DNA from: Methanocorpusculum sp.
GTDB lineage: Archaea > Halobacteriota > Methanomicrobia > Methanomicrobiales > Methanocorpusculaceae
DNA length: 64,000 nt
Assembly: GCA_029986255.1 (NCBI GenBank)
Contig: DALTYD010000001.1
Coordinates: 44,687 to 108,686, forward strand
Reading direction: 5' to 3'
Part shown: piece after piece, positions 27,518 through 36,337 of the stretch
Position numbering within the stretch: the first letter of the stretch is position 1
Layout: every line of letters begins with the position of its first letter
Program-made: the position numbers and the translations under genes
Notes under the pieces: model-generated
Database searches by the model: none
What the model saw: the letters and a program-made list of their open reading frames with translations, nothing else
Told to the model about the DNA's origin: nothing

Positions 27518-29032
27518 TTATGTACACTTATCATTATCTTCTTCAATATTAGTGTTTTTTGAATTTATTGGTTTTGCGTACTTTTTCCAAATTTGTTCAC
27601 GGTAGACTGGACCACTATTGTAAGTGCAGAATGGAATCAGACGCCCATCTGGTGTTGTATAATGGATGCAACATCGTTCAACGCGGTCAGTATCATAGTT
27701 GAAACAATCCATAAAGTGCATTGTCCCAATGAACAATGCATTTTTGTGGAATTGGCCAATACTTTTGTAATCGTGTTTGATTAAGGCGTCGTAGATCATT
27801 TTGTTCATATTGATCTTTATACCATCAATTTCATCTTTCTCCACTATTTTTCTCATATTGTTAAGTCCTGTTACCATTGCAAGATATCTTCCTGTTTTTC
27901 CCGAATTTCGGAATTTTTCTGAGATTTTTGTGATTTCTATCAGAAATTTATTTACATCAATGAACCGGTTTATGGGTATTAGCTCGTCTTTTTCATTGAC
28001 AAATCCGTAAGTCGCAGCTCCACAATGCGGATGAGCGCAGAACATAATTTGTTCTTTTCCTGTGTAGGATTCTATCAGATCACAGATGGCCATCATAGAC
28101 GGTACTGGATAAAAATCGGATTTCTTTAGTGCCCTATCTGTCTGTTCCTCTATGCGTGTGACAAGATCTGGAATTGTAACACGCTCTCTCTCCACATCAT
28201 CATTTTTGGCAGCACCGGTAAATGCTACTGGCTGGAAGTTTATCCCTCTAATTACATCCATGTTTTTTGTTGCAAATTTAATTATACTCCCGATTTGGTG
28301 ATCGTTTTTTCCGTTTATAATGGTCGGAACAAGAACAATTCCAAGTCCTGTTTTTCGGCAGTTTTCGATGGCTGGGAGGCTAATCTTTTCAAGGAGTGGG
28401 TTGGTGTCATTGGTGGTACCATCAAAATGCAAATAGACTGTTGAAAGGCCAGCTGTTCGTAATTCTTTTGCAAGATTGGGATTGTGCGCTAGCTTGATAC
28501 CATTTGATGCCATCTGTACCTGAGAAAATCCAAGCTCTTTTGCCTTCATGATCAGATCCATCAGATCTTCTCTCATCGTTGGTTCTCCTCCAGAAAACTG
28601 AATTGCTGGGCATGGGACCGGTTTTTCACTTCTGAGTAGTTTAAGCATTGAGACAATTTCGTCAAACGTTGGTTCATATATATATCCACATGCTCGAGCA
28701 TTTGCAAAACAGAAGTCACAGTTTAGGTTACAACGGTTTGTAAGATCAATATTTGCAAGAAGCGTTCCAGATTTGTGGTGCGCACATAGTCCACAGCGTT
28801 GAGTGCACTCGCCTGGTGTATTGGTGTTTGGATTATAGACACCACGTCCTTCACGGTTATATTGTTCAAATCGATGATACATATTTGCATCTGACCAGTA
28901 AAGGGATCGCAGTTCCCCATGTTTTGGGCAAATTCTGCGGATCCAGATAGCCCCATCCTCTTCAGTAATTGTTGCTGGAAGCAGACTGTTACAGACCGGA
29001 CACATACTTTTTGTTTCTTTGATGATTTCCAT
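27518..29032 (-). CDS. tes: tetraether lipid synthase (radical SAM)
   Basis: Radical SAM enzyme of the Tes family (homologous to MJ0619 and MA_1486), which joins the phytanyl chains of archaeol to form tetraether lipids. It has 504 residues. It has an N-terminal zinc knuckle (CPVCNSLL), an ICPKHGEL turn, CTQRCGLCAHH, the radical SAM motif CNLNCDFCFA near residue 100, FSGGEPTMREDL, and C-terminal Cys motifs (CAHPHCGA, ERCCIHYTTPDGRLIPFC) that bind further clusters. Divergent from carS over a 104-base intergenic region, fitting a lipid function. An AAGGAG ribosome site precedes the ATG. Confidence 0.87.
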   Translation of the reverse strand: MEIIKETKSMCPVCNSLLPATITEEDGAIWIRRICPKHGELRSLYWSDANMYHRFEQYNREGRGVYNPNTNTPGECTQRCGLCAHHKSGTLLANIDLTNRCNLNCDFCFANARACGYIYEPTFDEIVSMLKLLRSEKPVPCPAIQFSGGEPTMREDLMDLIMKAKELGFSQVQMASNGIKLAHNPNLAKELRTAGLSTVYLHFDGTTNDTNPLLEKISLPAIENCRKTGLGIVLVPTIINGKNDHQIGSIIKFATKNMDVIRGINFQPVAFTGAAKNDDVERERVTIPDLVTRIEEQTDRALKKSDFYPVPSMMAICDLIESYTGKEQIMFCAHPHCGAATYGFVNEKDELIPINRFIDVNKFLIEITKISEKFRNSGKTGRYLAMVTGLNNMRKIVEKDEIDGIKINMNKMIYDALIKHDYKSIGQFHKNALFIGTMHFMDCFNYDTDRVERCCIHYTTPDGRLIPFCTYNSGPVYREQIWKKYAKPINSKNTNIEEDNDKCT

Positions 29033-29136
29033 GTTCCCCGAGTATCTCCTTGGGTATTGACGGTTTCTATCGTCAAAATGTAAGTAATTATTATCTTTCT
29101 ACTTTCCATTAAATAAACTATGGATCGTGAGTTCAG

Positions 29137-29694
29137 ATGATTGAGGATACTATTCGTGCAATTTTAATGACGTTTGTTGTGGCATTCTGGATAATGTTGC
29201 CTGCTTACGTTGCAAATGCGAGTGCTGTTCCGTGTGGAGGTGGGATCCCAATTGATTTTGGGAAATGTGCAAAAGATGGGTGTAGATATCTTGGGGATGG
29301 GAAAACCTGGCGTGGATTCATCGGTGGAACTTGTATTGGAGTTCTATTTGGACTCCTACAGATGGATTTTGTTCAGACATTCCACTGGTCCTTCTTGCCG
29401 CCACATAATCTTATTACAATAACGGTTCTGGCTAGTGGTGCCCTTTTAGGTGATGTGATCAAGAGTTTTTTTAAACGCCGCATTGGAAAAGATCGTGGAG
29501 AAAAGTGGGTTCTTGCTGATATGTACGATCTGGTCGTGGTTTCTTTTGTACTTCTAGCTGTTTTTGCCAGTTCATGGATGATGGCCTATATTTCCATATG
29601 GATCTTTATTGCAATCTTCATTTTGACTCCATTTCTCCATCGTGGTGCAAATATTATTGGGTATCTAATCGGTATCAAACATGTTCCCTGGTAA
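29137..29694 (+). CDS. carS: CDP-archaeol synthase CarS
   Basis: Integral membrane CTP:2,3-di-O-geranylgeranyl-sn-glycerol-1-phosphate cytidylyltransferase, 185 residues. Shows a CarS signature, PIDFGKCAKDGCRYLGDGKT followed by WRGFIGGT, a FFKRRIGKDRGEKW loop, and about five membrane segments. It activates the archaeal lipid precursor before head-group addition. Divergent from tes; the shared intergenic region (29033-29136) likely holds both promoters. Confidence 0.93.
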   Translation: MIEDTIRAILMTFVVAFWIMLPAYVANASAVPCGGGIPIDFGKCAKDGCRYLGDGKTWRGFIGGTCIGVLFGLLQMDFVQTFHWSFLPPHNLITITVLASGALLGDVIKSFFKRRIGKDRGEKWVLADMYDLVVVSFVLLAVFASSWMMAYISIWIFIAIFILTPFLHRGANIIGYLIGIKHVPW

Positions 29695-29964
29695 GCTATC
29701 TTCTCTCTTGCAGGATACCAATATTTTTTGAAACTGCTATTTTTAGATCGATGATTTGAGAGATATCCATGAATAAATACAGAATCTCCTGATTTCAGAA
29801 GTGCATCAATCTCATAAAAATGCGTGGATATTTTTTCTGATTCTCTGCATATCTTTGTTCTCCTTCTCCTTTAGTATCTATTCATTTTACGTTCATTCAA
29901 TTATTATTCTAGTTGTTGCCCATAAAAGTTCATCATCTTTGCGACGAAACATGATGGATAGAAC

Positions 29965-30432
29965 ATGGCAAACGAGTTTGAACGTGCAGTTGTCATCTGT
30001 TTTAATCGATACTTTACTGAACATCGAATGAAAGGTTTTGCATACCGCCTTAAGCAGTCGCACTTCAATACTCAGTATGTGGACATCATCGTTGACTCAC
30101 TCAATCCCGATTTTTATCTCGCTATTGAGTGCAAATCCGTCAAGGGAAATCGTCTTTCCTTTACGAGTAATTTCCATAAAGACAAAGACAATGTACATCA
30201 GATTGACAATATCTCTGGATTTCTCAACTATACTGGCCGACATGGATTCCTTGCTGTTGAGTTCCGTGGTGGTCAAAAAAACGAAGCATACCTTATGCCA
30301 TGGGCGAAGGTCCTTACATTCTTCTTCTCTCAGGCAAGCATCCCGATAGATGAATTTCGCCAATGTATTCCACTGGAACGAACTCATTATGGATATCATC
30401 TTGGTACCTTTTCTCCCTCTCCGTCAGACTAA
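29965..30432 (+). CDS. Holliday junction resolvase Hjc-like nuclease
   Basis: A 155-residue PD-(D/E)xK nuclease of archaeal Hjc type. N-terminal Glu in MANEFERAV, then the core YVDIIVDS (Asp) and LAIECKSVKG (ExK), VHQIDNISGFL and YLMPWAKVL. These give the full D-ExK catalytic triad. It resolves recombination junctions in archaea. Followed 32 bases later by the methanogenesis-marker 9 gene. Confidence 0.85.
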   Translation: MANEFERAVVICFNRYFTEHRMKGFAYRLKQSHFNTQYVDIIVDSLNPDFYLAIECKSVKGNRLSFTSNFHKDKDNVHQIDNISGFLNYTGRHGFLAVEFRGGQKNEAYLMPWAKVLTFFFSQASIPIDEFRQCIPLERTHYGYHLGTFSPSPSD

Positions 30433-30464
30433 ATACCTGCGAAGACGAATAGATAATTGAATCT

Positions 30465-31580
30465 ATGCAAGGATCAGACAGATTTTTATCCATAAATGGA
30501 GTCTCGGTGAAAACACCGGTAGTACTAGCTTCTATGGCGGGGATCACCAATGCTGAGTATGTCCTTGAGCGTGCAGCTCATGTGGGAGTTGCCTTTCTCG
30601 GTGGATTTTCTCTGGATACTGCCACTCAGAAGGCAACTCGGAAAATGATCAAATCCGGTCGCCCTGAATTTTCTGGTGGTTTTGCTGAAATTGCAACTGA
30701 ACTTGCAATGTTGGATGGTAGTGATGTTATCATTGGTTTGAACCTTCGTGGTTCTACCCCCGATGCATATGTTTCTGCATATCGTGAGTTTGGAAACGGT
30801 GTTATCTATGAAATTGACGCTCATTGTCGCCAAGAACCAATGATCAATGCCCATTGTGGTGAATATCTGTTGCACAACATTGACTACCTATGTGACATTG
30901 TTCATGCTTTGCATGCAGAAGGTGCTTGCATTTCTGTCAAAATTCGTGCAGGTGTAAATGATGATCGTCTTCTCGCACAGAAGCTCTGGACAGCAGGTGC
31001 TGATATTCTGCACATAGATCTGATGGATCTGGGGTATGCTCGTCTTCGACAAATTCGCAATAGCTGCCCCCTCCCTCTCATTGCAAATAATGGAATCAAT
31101 ACCACAGATAAGATGATGGATATGTTTTCACATGGTGCCGACATGATCTCTCTTGCTCGTACGGCAAGTGTTTCAACTTTACAGTCACTTGATCGCTATA
31201 TTCGTGCTATAGCTAATGAAAATGGATGGTATAATGCGCCAAAACAACTTTGTCGTGGTGGTGACTTGCGTTCGCTTACTTTCTGCTGTATGCCAGTTAA
31301 ACAATGCCCACTATTACCTACATTGGATGCACTAGGACTGAGCAGGCAAGAGTACCTTGCCCTTAAACAGGAATTAACGAAAGGGACTGTAATTGCAAAA
31401 GGTTGTCATACCTGCTTTGGAAGTCTTGCCTGGTGCTGTAAAGCCTCAACACCCTGCATGTTTCGTGACATGACGCTTAAATCTCTGTCTCTTGCAAAAA
31501 ATGAGTATATGGCAATAAAACGCGTGCTTTCTGAAGGAATTATGGAGGAAATTTTTGCTAATGTCCAAATTGATTGTTGA
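30465..31580 (+). CDS. methanogenesis marker protein 9
   Basis: A 371-residue protein. The N-terminal 270 residues are a DUS/dihydroorotate dehydrogenase-like TIM barrel (VVLASMAGITNAEYV, IGLNLRGSTPDAY, SVKIRAGVNDDRLLA, IANNGINTT). The C-terminal 90 residues are the Cys-rich marker-9 domain (FCCMPVKQCPLLP, GCHTCFGSLAWCC, STPCMFRDM), presumably an Fe-S site. It is methanogen-specific and the reaction is not established. The 3' end overlaps the next gene by about 20 bases. Confidence 0.88.
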   Translation: MQGSDRFLSINGVSVKTPVVLASMAGITNAEYVLERAAHVGVAFLGGFSLDTATQKATRKMIKSGRPEFSGGFAEIATELAMLDGSDVIIGLNLRGSTPDAYVSAYREFGNGVIYEIDAHCRQEPMINAHCGEYLLHNIDYLCDIVHALHAEGACISVKIRAGVNDDRLLAQKLWTAGADILHIDLMDLGYARLRQIRNSCPLPLIANNGINTTDKMMDMFSHGADMISLARTASVSTLQSLDRYIRAIANENGWYNAPKQLCRGGDLRSLTFCCMPVKQCPLLPTLDALGLSRQEYLALKQELTKGTVIAKGCHTCFGSLAWCCKASTPCMFRDMTLKSLSLAKNEYMAIKRVLSEGIMEEIFANVQIDC

Positions 31581-32391
31581 GCCTGTCTCTCTTGCGGAGA
31601 TAGCACAGTTCGCTATGCTCCTTGAGGTTACCGCTAGAGGAAAACCAGGTAATATTGATCGTTGTCATGACTATACAAACACTCGACTCGATCATTTTCT
31701 TGCCTCCACCGTCCTGGTTAAACCGATTTTTTCTGCTGTTGAAGATCATCGTCTTTCCATAGGGGAAGCTATGCGCGACGCAGTTGCTCGCACTAACATA
31801 CATAATGGTGGCAACACCCATTTCGGTGCATTTCTCTTACTCCTTCCTTTACTTGCAGGGAGAGGTATTTATGGTGCCACAGAATTGGTAAAAAAAACAA
31901 CCGTGTTTGATGCGCTTCTCTTTTATGAAACGTTTGGGCTCACGCAGGTACGTGTCAAAACAGAGGCTCCCATGGATGTTAATGATCCTGCCTCGCTCCA
32001 ACGTCTGAGAGATGAGCAGATTACTTTGTACAATGTGATGGAGTACTCTGCACCTCACGACATGGTTGCCCGAGAATGGATAAATGAATTCGCTTTGACG
32101 CGGAGGGCAGCTGATTTGCTACTGGAGCAAAATGGTGGAGTTCATACGATCCCGTCGATGTTTCTTACCCTCATGGCAGAGTATCCCGACACATTTATTG
32201 CAAAAAAGTTTGATGCAGCAACTGCAGAATTGGTGATGTATAAAGCTCGTGATGTTCAGAATGGACAGAATACTCTCGCTGCTTTTGATTCAGAGTGTAT
32301 CCAAGCAGGCATTAATCCTGGTTCTCTTGCTGATATTTGTATTGCCGGTATATTTGTTGCACTTTTGGAGGGCTGGAAATGGGATTGTTAA
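31561..32391 (+). CDS. triphosphoribosyl-dephospho-CoA synthase-like protein (CitG family)
   Basis: A 276-residue protein of the CitG/MdcB family, with the typical TARGKPGNIDRCHDY and LDHFLAS sequences near residue 30-55 and a THFGAFLLLLPLLAG helix. Bacterial CitG makes the citrate lyase cofactor precursor; methanogens lack citrate lyase, so the role here is different and unknown. Start placed at ATG 31561 (MSKLIVEP), overlapping the marker-9 gene. Next gene overlaps its end by 13 bases. Confidence 0.85.
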   Translation: MSKLIVEPVSLAEIAQFAMLLEVTARGKPGNIDRCHDYTNTRLDHFLASTVLVKPIFSAVEDHRLSIGEAMRDAVARTNIHNGGNTHFGAFLLLLPLLAGRGIYGATELVKKTTVFDALLFYETFGLTQVRVKTEAPMDVNDPASLQRLRDEQITLYNVMEYSAPHDMVAREWINEFALTRRAADLLLEQNGGVHTIPSMFLTLMAEYPDTFIAKKFDAATAELVMYKARDVQNGQNTLAAFDSECIQAGINPGSLADICIAGIFVALLEGWKWDC

Positions 32392-32939
32392 GGGAGGGAA
32401 TCACTGAAGTCATTGCGGTCACACATGATAATGCTGCTCCAATGGGTATTATTGTAAAGCCTGGTATGTGCCCAAAAATGGTTCTTTTCAAGGGTTCTAA
32501 AACGGCTTCAAACATCCATGAGTATGGATGGGTTACTGCAAATTTTGTTTCTGATTGTTATCTATATCCTCAGTATGCGTTTTCAAACGTTTCACTTAAC
32601 GATTTGATGGATGTTTTTATTGATGGTATTATGATGCAGCGGCTACTTACTGCAGATGCCTGGATCGCCTTTAGGACAACCATTTTGCATGAAACAGAAC
32701 ATACCTATTACACTGATCTTCTTCCTGTTGCATCCGAATATATTCGCAAGAGTTTGTATCCTATCAATCGTGGGTTCAACAGTGTTATTGATGCAACTGT
32801 GCATGCAACGCGGTATGTGCACACCAAAGATGATCTTCGCCACAATCTCATTGAGTACCATCTAGGAATCATTGCTAAATGTGGAGGTCCTCGCGAACGT
32901 GAGGCTGGGCAACTTCTGCGTAAAATTTGTGATCTATAA
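32379..32939 (+). CDS. DUF447 domain protein
   Basis: A 186-residue protein of the archaeal DUF447 family (FMN-binding split-barrel-like). It begins MGLLREGITEVIAVTHDN and has PMGIIVKPG, ANFVSDCYLYPQYAF and an INRGFNSVIDATVHATRY region near 130. Frequently found next to CitG-like genes in methanogens, which matches here (13-base overlap). Function unproven. It ends 9 bases before the convergent HD gene. Confidence 0.83.
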   Translation: MGLLREGITEVIAVTHDNAAPMGIIVKPGMCPKMVLFKGSKTASNIHEYGWVTANFVSDCYLYPQYAFSNVSLNDLMDVFIDGIMMQRLLTADAWIAFRTTILHETEHTYYTDLLPVASEYIRKSLYPINRGFNSVIDATVHATRYVHTKDDLRHNLIEYHLGIIAKCGGPREREAGQLLRKICDL

Positions 32940-32948
32940 ATTCTTTTA

Positions 32949-33434
32949 TCATATCCTCAAGATCTCGATTTCCATTGCTAATCGCCATATTCTCTTTTTT
33001 GTTCTTCCTGCAAGTTCTGCAATCAACATCATGCGTTCTTCAATGGATATTATTCTAGATCCCTTTACAAGATTATCTGCATGCGCTACTATCTTCTCCT
33101 CTAGCGTCTTTGGTACACAGTCCTGTGGTATAAGTCCAAGGAGTGTGCATTCATCCACATCTAGACCAGCCCCCGTGTGTCTAAGCACAATTTGTGCTAG
33201 TTCTTCACTCTTCCCCAGAGTGCGACATATGCGTGTTCCTTCCTGGGCATGAGATATATCATGGGTTACAGATCGTCCGATATCGTGCATCATCGATCCT
33301 GCGAAGACAAGGGCATTATTTACTGATTCTCCAGAAAATTGTGAGGCAACATCTGACACAACCTTAGAATGCTGAATAACTCCTATATCACATCCAACTG
33401 AAAAAAGAATTGGAAAATATTCATTTTTGTGCAT
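32949..33434 (-). CDS. HD-domain phosphohydrolase
   Basis: A 161-residue single-domain HD hydrolase with full metal motif: IQHSKVV, GSMMHDIGRSVTHD, an LRHTGAG turn and AHADNLVKGSR. Probably acts on nucleotides or a cyclic phosphate; substrate unknown. Last gene in a minus-strand operon; its ATG overlaps the end of tfe by 14 bases. An ATG nine codons earlier is possible but less like the family. Confidence 0.87.
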   Translation of the reverse strand: MHKNEYFPILFSVGCDIGVIQHSKVVSDVASQFSGESVNNALVFAGSMMHDIGRSVTHDISHAQEGTRICRTLGKSEELAQIVLRHTGAGLDVDECTLLGLIPQDCVPKTLEEKIVAHADNLVKGSRIISIEERMMLIAELAGRTKKRIWRLAMEIEILRI

Positions 33435-33948
33435 TTGAAAGCGTCTCACGCATTTTTTCAACTCGTTTCCTTAGTGCAGATACCAATAACTCATTATCAA
33501 AATGCACCAACATTTCTCCACATTGTTCGCACGCAAAGTTTGTGGTACTGGCATTATTAAATGTTGACATAAATCCACAGTTTTTGCATTGGTAAAAATC
33601 GTTCATCTCATCATATCGCAGTCTTGCTGACAATTTTTCCACCACTATCTCCATTTCCGTGTTTAGAATGGTATTCAGGTTGTCCATTCGCATCATCCAT
33701 AAATACGTCAGCCATCCTGTCTCATTATTTTTAATCCGACGGTACTCCGCTAATCGGTGTTCATAGAGATTATACAGTGTATGGCGCACGGAGTTTAAGT
33801 TGATCTCTGTCTTTGCTGCAATATCTTCATCGCTTAGTTCTGCATTTGGGCAGCGTCTGAGAAGTTCAATCCCTTCTTTCCCCACGAGTTTTAGAAGATA
33901 CTGATGTATCGCTGAATTTTGCAGCTGTTCCTCAGTAATCGCTGTCAT
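33421..33948 (-). CDS. tfe: transcription factor E (TFE-alpha)
   Basis: Archaeal general transcription factor, stimulating open-complex formation with RNA polymerase, TBP and TFB. Length is 175 residues. Winged helix in residues 1-90 (LSDEDIAAKTEINLNSVRHT, LYNLYEHRLAEYRRI), a coiled linker with the TEMEIVVEKL stretch, then a zinc ribbon YQCKNCGF and FACEQCGEML. Overlaps the ATP-grasp gene upstream by 4 bases (ATGA). Confidence 0.95.
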   Translation of the reverse strand: MTAITEEQLQNSAIHQYLLKLVGKEGIELLRRCPNAELSDEDIAAKTEINLNSVRHTLYNLYEHRLAEYRRIKNNETGWLTYLWMMRMDNLNTILNTEMEIVVEKLSARLRYDEMNDFYQCKNCGFMSTFNNASTTNFACEQCGEMLVHFDNELLVSALRKRVEKMRETLSNAQK

Positions 33949-35021
33949 CTCTTTATATGTTGGATGGCGTTGGTAATATGTTTATCCAGAGATGTGAATG
34001 CTTCACTTCTGGATTTTCCACACCCATAAACAGAAAAAATCACCGTTCCTTCCTCAAATATCGTCCCAGGATGTGGAATATCTGTGATAAACCTAGCAAA
34101 ATTTCGCATATCTGCATGCATTACCAGATATTCTGGAGCTACAAGTATCTTTCGCACACAAAACTGTTTTGGTTTTGGCATCGTGGCAGGCAGTATTCCG
34201 TGGCATGCATCCACATGTAGCTGGAATAGATTTATCCCGGTTGCTTTTTCCACAGTCTCTACTGTTCCCTGAAACCTTGGATTCACTTCTATTGCATAGG
34301 CTTCTGTATCTGTCAGGACGAAATCCACACCGATCGAACCAATGCACCCGCTTTCTGCAACAATTTTTTCTGCGATTGTTATCATCCGTTGACACATTGG
34401 ATGAGTGCAGGGTGTGATCGATCCTGAAAACGCAAATGCATATCTATCCCCTCCACGAAGAATTTGTTCATTTGTTGCAATTGCCTTTGCGGATCTTCCT
34501 GTTCCAACACATGATACACTTGCAGAGACTCCTGTGATTATTTCCTGCATTATAAATGGTTCATGATCCACAAACTTCTCCCAGCATTTCCGCTCGATAT
34601 CATTTTTCACGATTGCATTCCGCCATCCACCCGCACCCGATAGTGTTTTCATCATTGCTGGATACTCTCCATCCGAAAGTTTTCGTGGAACCGGTACGCT
34701 GAGAGATTCAAAAAATTCCTGTGTTTTCCTCTTGTCCAGAAATTTTTCCGCTGTCTTTGGAGAGGTACCCATTCTGTTTGGTACATTTAGCAGTTCTGCC
34801 CCTGAGGTTGTCACCACGAAGTCTATTTGATGCTGTTCTTGCATTTTCTCAATAGCCAATGGCAAATCATCTAAATCACCAAATTTCATCACATTTTTTG
34901 TACACCAGAGCAGATCTTGATCACAGAAGTGATCCACTGCATACACATCGTACCCGGCACGTGCAGCTGACTTTGCCACATGGCGAGTTGTGTATCCTGC
35001 AATCAATAATGAGGGAGTCAC
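33945..35021 (-). CDS. ATP-grasp protein (COG2232 type)
   Basis: A 358-residue ATP-grasp family protein. N-terminal pre-ATP-grasp Rossmann part (LLIAGYTTRHVAKSAARAGY), then an ATP-binding region (SGAGGWRNAIVKND, PFIMQEIITGVSASVSC) and a metal site in SIGVDFVLTDTEAYAIEVNPRFQG. Forms an amide or thioester bond on an unknown acid. It lies 2 bases downstream of trm56 and overlaps tfe, so it is in a translation/transcription operon. Substrate unknown. Confidence 0.85.
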   Translation of the reverse strand: MTPSLLIAGYTTRHVAKSAARAGYDVYAVDHFCDQDLLWCTKNVMKFGDLDDLPLAIEKMQEQHQIDFVVTTSGAELLNVPNRMGTSPKTAEKFLDKRKTQEFFESLSVPVPRKLSDGEYPAMMKTLSGAGGWRNAIVKNDIERKCWEKFVDHEPFIMQEIITGVSASVSCVGTGRSAKAIATNEQILRGGDRYAFAFSGSITPCTHPMCQRMITIAEKIVAESGCIGSIGVDFVLTDTEAYAIEVNPRFQGTVETVEKATGINLFQLHVDACHGILPATMPKPKQFCVRKILVAPEYLVMHADMRNFARFITDIPHPGTIFEEGTVIFSVYGCGKSRSEAFTSLDKHITNAIQHIKR

Positions 35022-35023
35022 GT

Positions 35024-35572
35024 TTATCCACCGTGATCATCTTCATGTTTAATTGTTGTTTTTCCAATTTCGGTTGGTAAAACTTCCAATTCTGCACCAG
35101 GAAACTTTAGCTCTAGTTCAGCACCATGATATAGATGATCTAGAAATAGTGCAAGAGCTGAAATTTCTGAGTGTGGTTGGTTCGCAACTGCTATATTGTA
35201 GTCAGCAATTTCATATATATCTCCTGGCACTTTTTCGGCACCTACGATGACTAGAATTTTTTCCTCGGCTCTGATTGCTGGAATCATATCTTGTAGTCGC
35301 AGGCCGTACATAGTTAGGTGCACGATTTTCCCTCCATTTTTCTTGAACGTGGTGATGCAGTTCCTCCACTTGACATTGTTCTCACAGAAATACGTGCCAC
35401 CGAATCGATGTACAACATCTATGATGCTGTTGACGACCTTCTGATCATCTGCTGCAAGATACATTCCGCTTGCTCCAAGAGCTCGAGAACTCAGTCCCAC
35501 ATGTGTTGTTATTCGCTGGTCGCGTTCTGGTCGATGACCAATACGTAGAATATATGATTTTGGTTTCAGCAT
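35024..35572 (-). CDS. trm56: tRNA (cytidine(56)-2'-O)-methyltransferase
   Basis: SPOUT methyltransferase aTrm56, 182 residues, methylating C56 in the T loop of archaeal tRNAs. Signatures: [28 protein letters not shown] at the start (35560-35480 region), [24 protein letters not shown] (SAM knot) and [19 protein letters not shown]. The 5' end overlaps a small winged-helix gene by 7 bases. Confidence 0.93.
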   Translation of the reverse strand: MLKPKSYILRIGHRPERDQRITTHVGLSSRALGASGMYLAADDQKVVNSIIDVVHRFGGTYFCENNVKWRNCITTFKKNGGKIVHLTMYGLRLQDMIPAIRAEEKILVIVGAEKVPGDIYEIADYNIAVANQPHSEISALALFLDHLYHGAELELKFPGAELEVLPTEIGKTTIKHEDDHGG

Positions 35573-35886
35573 TGTTTTTTCGCCTTGATGATTCCATTTT
35601 CAATATAGACTGATATATCAGAAGTCTGTCTCATTTCATTCATCATTAAGATGTCGGGTAAGCTCAGGAGATGAATAGTCTCGTCTGTCACTGCAATGAG
35701 GCAGTAGTTTTCAAGTCGAGATAAAGATGCTTTTATAATGTCTTTGCTCCATCCGGATAATTCTACCAAATCTGCAATCGTCATTGGTTTTCTTTCTGTT
35801 AGCATGTGGTAGAGTGCCCAATCTGTATCACAGTCCTTTTGATGACTGTTCCCTTCTCTGATTTGTGTCGTACCTCCATCTTTCAT
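35566..35886 (-). CDS. small winged-helix protein
   Basis: A 106-residue protein with a helix-turn-helix of the ArsR/MarR-like kind ([39 protein letters not shown]) followed by a short wing and an '[15 protein letters not shown]'-type C-terminal end. Polar leader of about 25 residues may be an over-extended N-terminus; the start could be the later ATG before LTERK. First gene of the trm56-ATP-grasp-tfe-HD operon. Regulatory role not known. Confidence 0.7.
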   Translation of the reverse strand: MKDGGTTQIREGNSHQKDCDTDWALYHMLTERKPMTIADLVELSGWSKDIIKASLSRLENYCLIAVTDETIHLLSLPDILMMNEMRQTSDISVYIENGIIKAKKQC

Positions 35887-36337
35887 CAGATACCATTTGA
35901 ACGCAGAAGAGAATAAGGTTACATGGTTGTATCTACCTCTGTTTTGAACAGTGCAACAGTTATACGTATGAGATTCATTACTGCTCTAAGAACATCTGCT
36001 AATTCTCGATATGATTATCCGTTTTCCTATATTATGTCTTCGCATATTTCGAAATGAATAATTTTCTGTTTCAGTTCCTGAAAGTAGATATTCAGTAACT
36101 CTCTCGAAAGCTCGACTTCAACAACTGTTAAATCTCTGTTGATGATATTTTTAAAAATTGGGTAATTTAGGGATTTTTCTTGATGATTATTATCAATGCT
36201 GCAGAAGAAAGTAAGGAACATTTACTTTTATCCTGTAACCCTAGATTTTGTTCGATAACGGAGACTATATCTTGTAATAGTGATGAGGTGAGGATGATAT
36301 CTTAAATTCTATACTATGATTTTAGTTTGACTGCATC
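35887..36337. other. AT-rich region with one possible small ORF
   Basis: About 450 bases between the winged-helix and UPF0280 genes. The only frame worth listing is the minus-strand one at 36027-36221 (64 codons, MFLTFFCSIDNNHQEKSLNY), whose second half looks like a helix (VVEVELSRELLNIYFQELKQ) but has no identifiable family or ribosome site. Confidence 0.35.
36027..36221 (-). CDS. possible small helical protein
   Basis: A 64-residue minus-strand frame. Its C-terminal part (residues 30-64) is amphipathic and charged, unlike random AT-rich frames. No start signal is evident and no family is recognised. It may be a remnant. Confidence 0.2.
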   Translation of the reverse strand: MFLTFFCSIDNNHQEKSLNYPIFKNIINRDLTVVEVELSRELLNIYFQELKQKIIHFEICEDII

